Shown here: in pieces, positions 1 through 4,936 of the stretch
How positions within the stretch are numbered: the first letter of the stretch is position 1
Layout of the letters: the number at the start of each line of letters is the position of its first letter
Assembly: GCA_002308875.1 (NCBI GenBank)
Contig: DBWK01000115.1
Coordinates: 1-6,575 of the forward strand
DNA: 6,575 nucleotides
Reading direction: 5' to 3'
From: Treponema sp. UBA1240
GTDB lineage: Bacteria; Spirochaetota; Spirochaetia; Treponematales; Treponemataceae
Position numbers and translations under genes: made by a program
The notes under the pieces: model-generated
Seen by the model: only the letters and a program-made list of their open reading frames with translations
What the model was told of the DNA's origin: nothing
Databases searched by the model: none

Positions 1-1223
1 CCGTGGATTCCTTCAAGAATAAGAATGTCGTTCTTTTCCAGCTTGATAATATTCTTGCCGTTATAATTGCGTTTGCCTTCAACAAAGTCGTAGTTTGGTA
101 TTTCAACCTGTTTTCCGTTGAAAAGGTCGAGAAGGTTTTCGTTGAGAAGGGCAACATCAAGAGCTTCAAGACATTCATAGTCATAATTACCGTCAGCATC
201 GCGCGGAGTTTTGCTGCGCTCAACGTAGTAGTCGTCAAGGCTTATTACATGGGGCTTGAGCCCTATAACCTGAAGCTGCTGCGAAAGCTTTTTGGACGAA
301 GTTGTCTTTCCTGAGCTTGAAGGTCCTGCTATCAGAACAACTCTGGCATCTTTACGTGAAGCGATTGCGTCTGCTGCTTCGGCAAAGCACTTGTTCTGGA
401 ATGTTTCCGTTATGCCTACAAAATCCTTAACTTTTCTGTTAAGAATGACCTCATTCAGTGATGCGGCGGAAGTTACGCCGATGGTTTTTCCCCACTGCTT
501 GTACTTTTTGTAGATGTTAAAAAGCTGCGGGCTTTCGGGAACAGGTTCAAGTTCTGTTTTGCCGGTCGGCGGAAAGCGCAGCAAAAAGCCGTCGCCGAAT
601 ACCGTAAGGTCGTAACAGTTGAGGAGACCTGTTTTTGCAAGAAGCGGCGCATAATAAAAGTCTGAAAAATTCTCAAGTGTGTTGAGAACAACTTTGCTTA
701 TACACAGGTACTTGAACTGCTTTTTTGTTTCGATAAGATTAAGCTTGTCAAAGTTTTCTATCGCTTCCTGATACGAAACGGTTTTTTGTATAATAGGAAG
801 ATCCTGTTTTATGAGGTCATCCATCTTTGCCTTGAGCTTGGATATTTCTGTCTTGCGGCTTGAAGTTGTGCCGTCAAAAATGTAGTAGTAGCCGTGACCA
901 AGGCTGTGTCCTACAACAAGCCTTTTGCCGGGGAAGATTGAATGAGCCGCCGCGGCGAGAACAAAACACAGTGTGCGGCGGTAAATGGTTGAACCTTCGC
1001 TTGTGTTGATAAGAACCGGTTCAATATTGGCGTTTATGGTCAGCGGCTGGGAAAGCTGACAGATTTCGTTGTTGATTTTTACCGCAACAATGCTTTCCAC
1101 ATTGCTTATTCCGTATGCGAAAGCCAGCGAGGGAATAATGTCCTTTGCGGGAATTCCGTCCTGAATGTTGATTGATTTTGGAGAGGTGCTGTTGCAGCCC
1201 GAAGAAAATGTAATAGTAATCAT
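1..1223 (-). CDS. Uridine kinase-like nucleoside kinase with N-terminal TGS domain (3' end cut by window edge)
   Basis: I see 407 codons from ATG at 1223, with no stop before the left edge. Residues 1-70 look like a TGS (ubiquitin-like) domain. Residues 71-120 carry GHSLGHGYYY (105-114), like the second domain of threonyl-tRNA synthetase. After a linker, a P-loop kinase domain begins near 293, with Walker A GPSSSGKTT at 300-308, the URK-type LDDYYVERSKTPRD at 329-342, and LEGIH at 403-407 just before the cut. This order is that of bacterial TGS-containing uridine kinase-like proteins of roughly 550 residues, so about a quarter is missing. By family it should phosphorylate a nucleoside (uridine/cytidine salvage) with ATP or GTP in the cytoplasm; the real substrate is not shown by sequence. 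An in-frame stop lies shortly upstream of the ATG, which excludes a longer start. No Shine-Dalgarno is visible; a TATAAT sits six bases before the ATG. Confidence 0.9.
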   Translation of the reverse strand, partial: MITITFSSGCNSTSPKSINIQDGIPAKDIIPSLAFAYGISNVESIVAVKINNEICQLSQPLTINANIEPVLINTSEGSTIYRRTLCFVLAAAAHSIFPGKRLVVGHSLGHGYYYIFDGTTSSRKTEISKLKAKMDDLIKQDLPIIQKTVSYQEAIENFDKLNLIETKKQFKYLCISKVVLNTLENFSDFYYAPLLAKTGLLNCYDLTVFGDGFLLRFPPTGKTELEPVPESPQLFNIYKKYKQWGKTIGVTSAASLNEVILNRKVKDFVGITETFQNKCFAEAADAIASRKDARVVLIAGPSSSGKTTSSKKLSQQLQVIGLKPHVISLDDYYVERSKTPRDADGNYDYECLEALDVALLNENLLDLFNGKQVEIPNYDFVEGKRNYNGKNIIKLEKNDILILEGIH

Positions 1224-1229
1224 AAAAGA

Positions 1230-1235
1230 ATTATA
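1230..1235 (-). promoter_or_regulatory. -10 hexamer of the nucleoside kinase gene, possibly leaderless
   Basis: On the minus strand this reads TATAAT, a perfect -10 match, with exactly six bases (TCTTTT) between it and the ATG at 1223. Transcription normally starts about seven bases past the -10, so the mRNA would start at or next to the A of the ATG. The hexamer at the usual -35 distance (1253-1258, TATACT) is a poor match. The region is AT-rich, so a chance match is possible. Confidence 0.45.
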
Positions 1236-1290
1236 ATATGACTTTTAAAAAAAGTATAATAAAAATATTTTGAACAAAATTGTTTTAATA

Positions 1291-1420
1291 AACCGACTGC
1301 TCTCGGCTAAATTTATGCGTGAGCGGGTCCCAGCGACGGGAAAAAAGCAAGAGAACTTCCCATAGGGCTACCTTCTTGCTTTTTTCCCTGCGTCCCGCTC
1401 ACGCATTATATCAGTCGGTT
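1291..1420. repeat. Long interrupted palindrome, element 1
   Basis: Three nested perfect arm pairs share one centre: AACCGACTG (1291-1299) with CAGTCGGTT (1412-1420), 9 bp; 1315-1327 with 1394-1406, 13 bp (ATGCGTGAGCGGG and its complement); 1338-1352 with 1374-1388, 15 bp (GGGAAAAAAGCAAGA and its complement). The loop is 21 bases (1353-1373). As RNA or cruciform it would fold into one rod-like hairpin. It lies in the gap between gtrA and the kinase, both read on the minus strand. Its left end (GACTGCTCTCGGC) matches the reverse complement of the right end of the element at 1476-1572, so the two belong to one family. It contains no credible ORF. It might act as a terminator or processing site, or be a REP/MITE-like dispersed repeat; the sequence alone does not decide. 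Confidence 0.85.
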
Positions 1421-1445
1421 GATTCCAACAAAATCATTCTTAATT

Positions 1446-1607
1446 ATAATTATTTATGAGCTATAAAATTGAATTAAACGACTGCGCAGCTGAATTTCGG
1501 GACGCAAAGCATTCTGAAACCGTAGGTTGAAGCCATGCTTTGCGGCACGAAATACGGCGAGAGCAGTCGTTTTTTATGTGTTTGTTGGAACACCTATAAA
1601 TAATTAT
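1446..1607. repeat. Outer inverted arms flanking element 2
   Basis: ATAATTATTTAT (1446-1457) is the exact reverse complement of ATAAATAATTAT (1596-1607), enclosing element 2. The right arm covers the gtrA stop codon (1604-1606). A second flanking pair, TTCCAACAAA (1423-1432) and TTTGTTGGAA (1581-1590), is also perfect, but the two pairs interleave (left outer, left inner, right outer, right inner) and so cannot both form in a simple hairpin. The 12-bp pair is pure A/T and might be chance; the 10-bp pair is mixed sequence and less likely to be. Confidence 0.55.
1476..1572. repeat. Long interrupted palindrome, element 2
   Basis: The ends AAACGACTGC (1476-1485) and GCAGTCGTTT (1563-1572) pair over 10 bp. 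The inner arms 1494-1512 and 1535-1553 pair at 17 of 19 positions; both carry the pattern TTTGCGnnnCGAAA, as TTTGCGTCCCGAAA on the minus strand and TTTGCGGCACGAAA on the plus strand. The 22-base loop holds a small AACC-GTA-GGTT hairpin. On the plus strand the right end runs into six T residues (1570-1575), the layout of an intrinsic terminator, but no plus-strand gene precedes it. On the minus strand it lies about 30 bases past the gtrA stop with only a weak T tract (TTTAATT), so it could end gtrA transcription inefficiently. Confidence 0.8.
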
Positions 1608-2077
1608 GCTTGTTTGATTTTGTCTTTTTGGGCGAAGATGAACAGTTTGCTGAATATGTAGTTGAATATTATTACGATTATGTTGGAGATTATCTTTGCG
1701 ATTGTGGCGCCGTTTATCGTGAGCCCGAACGTTTCAAGATTCATCTGACCGCATTTGAGCAAGTCTACTGCCGTAAACATAAAAAGCTCGTCAAAAACTC
1801 CGGTGGCAAGCCGTGCCGCGGTAAAAGCCGCAAGTTCCTTGAGAACGAGTTTTGTCTCAAAACTTTTGCTTTCAAAAACAAAAACCTTGTTTGTTAAAAA
1901 CGCAAAAAGAACACAGATGACCCAGGCAATTGCGTTTGCAATAAGATGATTCATAATACCGGAAAGAATTCGGTATAGAGCAATGTTCAGAATTGTTGTA
2001 AGCACGCCGAATACGCCGTAAAGAAAAAGTTCTTTAAGTTTGCTACGGTTTTCTTCCCAGATTTTTTTCAAGTCCAT
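1604..2077 (-). CDS. GtrA-family four-helix membrane protein
   Basis: 157 residues, the usual size for GtrA (PF04138) proteins. Predicted membrane segments are near 16-38 (LFLYGVFGVLTTILNIALYRIL), 43-66, 80-107 and 125-149, with a basic tail KDKIKQA. The segments TTILNIALYRIL, FAFLTNKVFVFES and IFNYIFSKLFIF are typical of the family. Members are thought to help move undecaprenyl- or polyprenyl-linked sugars across the inner membrane for later transfer to surface polymers, commonly with a GtrB-type glycosyltransferase. No such partner lies in this window, so the substrate is unknown. The ATG at 2077 follows a TATAAT by six bases and no Shine-Dalgarno is visible. The gene is co-directional with the kinase but separated from it by 380 bases of repeats, so an operon is doubtful. 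Confidence 0.9.
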   Translation of the reverse strand: MDLKKIWEENRSKLKELFLYGVFGVLTTILNIALYRILSGIMNHLIANAIAWVICVLFAFLTNKVFVFESKSFETKLVLKELAAFTAARLATGVFDELFMFTAVDLLKCGQMNLETFGLTINGATIAKIISNIIVIIFNYIFSKLFIFAQKDKIKQA

Positions 2078-2083
2078 GGCTGA

Positions 2084-2112
2084 ATTATAAAAGTAATTTT
2101 AGATTTTGTACA
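2084..2112 (-). promoter_or_regulatory. Predicted promoter of the GtrA-family gene
   Basis: On the minus strand, TGTACA (2107-2112, four of six bases of TTGACA) is followed after exactly 17 bases by TATAAT (2084-2089). Six bases (TCAGCC) then lead to the ATG at 2077, so the predicted transcript starts at or next to the start codon. This is the best-formed of the minus-strand promoters in the window. Confidence 0.55.
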
Positions 2113-2124
2113 CACTTTTACAAA
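2105..2124. promoter_or_regulatory. Dyad between back-to-back promoters, possible operator
   Basis: TTTGTA (2105-2110), eight bases, then TACAAA (2119-2124) form a perfect 6-bp inverted repeat. It covers the -35 of gtrA (2107-2112) and most of a plus-strand -35 candidate (2117-2122), a placement that would let one bound dimer affect both directions. Short A/T-rich dyads arise often by chance, so this is tentative. Confidence 0.25.
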
Positions 2125-2145
2125 TTTAGTGATTGTAAATATTAT
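2117..2145 (+). promoter_or_regulatory. Promoter-like signal directed away from gtrA
   Basis: TTTACA (2117-2122) and TATTAT (2140-2145) are separated by exactly 17 bases. It points toward the lipoprotein gene but the first long ORF begins more than 150 bases downstream; only tiny ORFs intervene. If used, transcription would start near 2152, giving a leader of about 150 bases or a short RNA. Confidence 0.35.
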
Positions 2146-2157
2146 GAAGGAGATGGA

Positions 2158-2240
2158 ATGATAAACCAAACCCTGATAAAACAATGAGTTCCGATACTTT
2201 TGGAATTAGCGAATTAAAAAGATCTCATATCTCCAGTTGA
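2158..2240 (+). other. Two overlapping mini-ORFs behind a strong Shine-Dalgarno; possible leader peptides or gene remnant
   Basis: GAAGGAG (2146-2152) lies five bases before ATG 2158, which opens a nine-codon ORF (MINQTLIKQ, stop 2185-2187). Its stop overlaps, as ATGA, a second ATG at 2184 that opens an 18-codon ORF (MSSDTFGISELKRSHISS, stop 2238-2240). This is the only well-placed Shine-Dalgarno in the window. I do not recognise either peptide. They could be translated leader peptides ahead of the lipoprotein gene, the decayed start of a lost gene, or coincidence. Note that if the promoter at 2117-2145 is used, the transcript would start near 2152 and lose most of this Shine-Dalgarno. Confidence 0.2.
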
Positions 2241-2266
2241 CAAAAAAAATACTTTTACTGTAGTGT
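2237..2266 (+). promoter_or_regulatory. Candidate promoter for the lipoprotein gene
   Basis: TTGACA (2237-2242) is a perfect -35 hexamer. With an 18-base spacer the -10 position is TAGTGT (2261-2266), a weak match. A short dyad TTAC-N6-GTAA (2255-2268) overlaps the -10 and could be a repressor site. A start near 2273 would leave a leader of about 35 bases before ATG 2308, without a recognisable Shine-Dalgarno. Confidence 0.35.
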
Positions 2267-2295
2267 AACAGAAATGTGTTTTTGCTTTTTTTATG

Positions 2296-2301
2296 CATAA
2301 T
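2296..2301 (+). promoter_or_regulatory. Alternative -10 hexamer six bases before ATG 2308
   Basis: CATAAT is followed by six bases (GTTTCT) and ATG 2308, the same geometry as at the two minus-strand genes upstream. There is no good -35 at the matching distance (2273-2278 is AATGTG), so this may be coincidence, or a promoter that depends little on its -35. Confidence 0.25.
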
Positions 2302-2307
2302 GTTTCT

Positions 2308-4803
2308 ATGAAAAAGATAAAATGTTGTGAAAAAAGTTATATATTCTCAAAAATATTCGCAATAATAAGCATTTGTTTGTGTTTTTCCCTTATATTTACA
2401 AACTGCGGAGGTGGAGGCGGCGGAGCAGGCGGTGCCAGTATTCCTGCCAGCGAATATACCACGCACAACGCAGGCGGTTGGGGCGGCAGCGGCAATTCCG
2501 GAGGAGCAAACGGCGGTTCAGGCGGTAACGGCGTAAACACTACCGGCGGCACACCTCTTGTAATTGACCATTACTTTTACAATCAAAACTATGCCAGCAC
2601 GGAGATAAATAATTTAATTGCAGTCATCCAGAATGACGGTTCAATAACCAACACTGTTATTACAGTAGATTTTTACGTTGCAGGAGAATCAACACCGCGA
2701 CAGGCACGTGTAACAAAAGGCAACACAAAAGTAGAAAAATTTGAGCACCAGTACAAGGCAACCTGCACAAACACCCAGACATCCAGCACTTTTACAAGAT
2801 ATTTCTACCATGACAGCGGATTAGACCTTTCTGCAGAAACAACCACACCGAATATGCAGTGGCAATGTGCGCAGAACGGAGTAACATACGGCAACTTTAT
2901 AAACGGTATTCAGGGCGATATTACGCTCTCCACCGTGTTCGGCACACCGAACTGTGATATAAACTTAACTTCACCATCCCCGAATGCAAGCAATATATAC
3001 GAAATTAGCAACTTGACCGACAGTTTTACATTCGGAATAGCAATGAATGGTGGTGGTGATTTTCCTGACGGAACGACATTTGCATGGCAGGTACCTGGAA
3101 ATACTCCTTTCAGCGGAACATCAGGAACAATCACAAAAACAATTGCTGAATATGGTTTGAGCGAAAACTCTCTCGGAACTAATACATCCAATGCCAGTGA
3201 CCTGATAATACTGTGTACCGTATCTATACCGGGAGAGCCGCAGTTTATTAAAAGCAAGACTATAAAGGTATTCAAGAAAGTTACTCTGCCGACTAATTTT
3301 TCCGTAAGTCTGGACAGTAAGCCTTCAACTGCTGGAACAAATTCGCCGTATAAAATCTACAATGCCTCATCTACAACGGATTATTTCACTTTTACAGCAT
3401 CAAGAACCGGCGGCTTCCCATTGAATACCGAATTCCACTGGAAAGTTAACGGAAATGATGTTTCAGGAACAGGACAGACGGTAAATATATCACCTTCACA
3501 GATGGGTACTATCGGAACATCCTCAACACAAATTCATGTAGAATGTGAAATTGACCATGCCGATAAAATCGGTTCTACGCAAACTAAAGACACTTCTATC
3601 TATGTATATCAGGTTACAATATCGGCATTCGAGATTGATCCGTCAGGTCTTCCTAATACTCATCCGAAAACAGGTGGTGCTTATCATCTTGGTCCCGACG
3701 ACATGACTAAAACATTCACATTAACAGTGGACGATACTAATATTCCTGACGGTGCGGTATATACCTGGGAGGTTGTTGGAGGAGCACAACTGGCAAGTGG
3801 TACTGATAAACACCAAATAACACCGACCATTAAAGCTATGCGGAATAACAACGAAAATGTTCCAACATCTACTGAAACTCTGACAATCAAATGTACGGTT
3901 AGCCACCCGAATTTACCTGCAAGCTATTCTCAGGAAGACACCGCTACTGTAAAATTTACTGAGCCACTAACACTTGCCGATACTACGGCCTTAGGGATAA
4001 CCTCAGCCTGTGGTTATCAAAATTCCGATGGATATTACAGTGCACTTCCAGCCCACTGGAATAGTGGATATACATTTGAAGTAAACGAAAGCTTACCATC
4101 AGACACTTCTTATTCTTGGAGCGCAACATTTGCCCCGGGCAGGGGAAAAAACGGTTCAGACCCAACATTTACTATATCAGTCAAAGAGTTTGTTAGTGGT
4201 GAAGATACTCCTTATGATGGAGCTGCTAACTGTACCTGCACAATATATTGTACGCTTAGTGCGCCAGGTTATCAGGATAGAATAGTGGAAATACCTATAA
4301 GAGTCGACTATACACCTAATATGGGTTTTCTTGCATCACCGAATGCTGTCGGTAATATAGTATTCAGTGATGGTTCGGCAACACCTTATACTAATTTTGA
4401 TGCTTCCAATCCTATGAAAGAGTGGCAAAAAGCAGCCGCGGTAGCGGTTATATTTGCATCAGCCGGTGATGGCGAGTGGTTTGGTGTTGGTTTAAATGAA
4501 AGCACTCTTTCATGGGCTGATGCAAGCAATTATTGTACTTCTTACGGAGTAGCTGTAAACGGATACACTGGAGGCTGGAATCTCTATTCAATAGAAATAA
4601 TAGAAACACTTATACAGGCTAAGAATACGGTAAATGCTGCTTTCAGCAAGATTGGAACCGGAGCTACAAGTATTTCTGCTGATGATTGGTATTGGTCATC
4701 ATCGCAAAGTGAACCAGCTAGCTGGGCTTACCATTATGTTGAGGGTCGAAATTCATGGAATACAAGCGATGAATATAAGGTTCGCGCCATCCGCCGTTTT
4801 TAA
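2308..4803 (+). CDS. Large surface lipoprotein: Gly-rich linker, four Ig-like modules, C-terminal Lcl/DUF1566-like domain
   Basis: 831 codons from ATG 2308; an in-frame ATG at 2293 would add MHNVS. I chose 2308 because it gives a standard MKK signal peptide and sits six bases after CATAAT; neither start has a Shine-Dalgarno. Numbering from 2293: signal peptide to about 37, likely lipidated Cys38 (FTNC, a relaxed spirochaetal lipobox), Gly-rich linker 39-86, then an unassigned beta-rich region to about 220. Four modules of about 110 residues follow (about 222-330, 335-440, 442-556, 560-672), each with a beta strand, a FPDGTTFAW-type strand with a conserved Trp, and a late LTIKCTV-type strand with Cys. 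Residues 675-836 resemble Lcl/DUF1566 (C-type-lectin-like) domains: GVGLNES, GGWNLYSIEIIETL, WYWSSSQ, VRAIRRF. It is probably anchored in the outer membrane and surface-exposed, binding an unknown ligand. The end resembles DGR variable regions, but no reverse transcriptase is present here. Confidence 0.85.
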   Translation: MKKIKCCEKSYIFSKIFAIISICLCFSLIFTNCGGGGGGAGGASIPASEYTTHNAGGWGGSGNSGGANGGSGGNGVNTTGGTPLVIDHYFYNQNYASTEINNLIAVIQNDGSITNTVITVDFYVAGESTPRQARVTKGNTKVEKFEHQYKATCTNTQTSSTFTRYFYHDSGLDLSAETTTPNMQWQCAQNGVTYGNFINGIQGDITLSTVFGTPNCDINLTSPSPNASNIYEISNLTDSFTFGIAMNGGGDFPDGTTFAWQVPGNTPFSGTSGTITKTIAEYGLSENSLGTNTSNASDLIILCTVSIPGEPQFIKSKTIKVFKKVTLPTNFSVSLDSKPSTAGTNSPYKIYNASSTTDYFTFTASRTGGFPLNTEFHWKVNGNDVSGTGQTVNISPSQMGTIGTSSTQIHVECEIDHADKIGSTQTKDTSIYVYQVTISAFEIDPSGLPNTHPKTGGAYHLGPDDMTKTFTLTVDDTNIPDGAVYTWEVVGGAQLASGTDKHQITPTIKAMRNNNENVPTSTETLTIKCTVSHPNLPASYSQEDTATVKFTEPLTLADTTALGITSACGYQNSDGYYSALPAHWNSGYTFEVNESLPSDTSYSWSATFAPGRGKNGSDPTFTISVKEFVSGEDTPYDGAANCTCTIYCTLSAPGYQDRIVEIPIRVDYTPNMGFLASPNAVGNIVFSDGSATPYTNFDASNPMKEWQKAAAVAVIFASAGDGEWFGVGLNESTLSWADASNYCTSYGVAVNGYTGGWNLYSIEIIETLIQAKNTVNAAFSKIGTGATSISADDWYWSSSQSEPASWAYHYVEGRNSWNTSDEYKVRAIRRF
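4687..4800 (+). other. C-terminal segment resembling a DGR variable region
   Basis: This encodes residues 799-836 of the lipoprotein, from WYWSSSQ to the terminal VRAIRRF. In Treponema denticola TvpA and related targets of diversity-generating retroelements, the variable region occupies this place in a C-type-lectin-like fold, between a WSSS motif and a VR.VR end. The segment is rich in Ser, Trp, Tyr and Asn, and ends in a GC-rich stretch (4779-4796) where an initiation-of-mutagenic-homing site would be expected. Many DUF1566-type proteins share this motif without being diversified. I found no second copy of the segment by eye that could be a template, and no reverse transcriptase. Confidence 0.3.
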
Positions 4804-4809
4804 CTAATA

Positions 4810-4871
4810 CTGCGTCCCATTCCCTGGATGATTAAAGTTGTTTTGCGGCACGAAAATAGTCGAGGACTGTC
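4810..4871. repeat. Decayed or partial member of the palindromic repeat family, element 3
   Basis: CTGCGTCCC (4810-4818) is also found in element 1 (1388-1396), and TTTGCGGCACGAAA (4842-4855) is identical to the right inner arm of element 2 (1539-1552). It is followed, as in element 2, by a CGAG and a GACTG-like end (GGACTGTC, 4864-4871). The arms no longer pair well, so this looks like a degenerate or rearranged copy. It begins seven bases after the lipoprotein stop codon and lies in a convergent gap, where it might once have acted as a terminator. Confidence 0.6.
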
Positions 4872-4892
4872 AGAAAATGAGGATCGTATAAA

Positions 4893-4936
4893 TGTTTCAT
4901 CGGATGAAACACTTTGTTTCATAGGATGAAACACTA
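4893..4936. repeat. Two tandem copies of a 22-bp palindrome; possible bidirectional terminator
   Basis: Copies at 4893-4914 and 4915-4936 differ at two positions (C/A at base 9 and T/A at base 22). Each contains TGTTTCAT-N3-ATGAAACA, an 8-bp perfect inverted repeat. The second copy ends on the stop codon of the radical SAM gene (4934-4936). Located between two convergent genes, hairpins here could end transcription from both sides, but neither side has a clear T tract. The first arm of copy 1 could also pair with the last arm of copy 2, so alternative folds exist. A protein-binding site is another reading. Confidence 0.6.

Noticed and set aside
3..314. Plus-strand ORF of 103 codons near the left edge
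   Set aside because: It lies antisense to the conserved kinase domain (Walker A and LDDYY motifs), has no recognisable motif and is a frame shadow.
1315..1406. Insertion sequence
   Set aside because: There is inverted symmetry but no transposase ORF and no clear target-site duplication next to the 9-bp ends.
1291..1572. CRISPR array
   Set aside because: The two palindromic elements differ in interior sequence and length and are not regularly spaced direct repeats with unique spacers.
1476..1572. tRNA or riboswitch fold
   Set aside because: It is a single long rod with a small inner hairpin; there is no cloverleaf, CCA end or aptamer pattern that I recognise.
1610..1897. Plus-strand ORF of 95 codons
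   Set aside because: It is antisense to the GtrA-family gene, whose four membrane segments are clear. No start signal or family resemblance.
2337..2552. Minus-strand proline-rich ORF of 71 codons
   Set aside because: The proline runs are simply the reverse reading of the GGN glycine tract of the lipoprotein gene.
4893..4936. Start of a CRISPR array or iteron origin
   Set aside because: Only two copies, directly adjacent with no spacer, and no replication or cas gene nearby.
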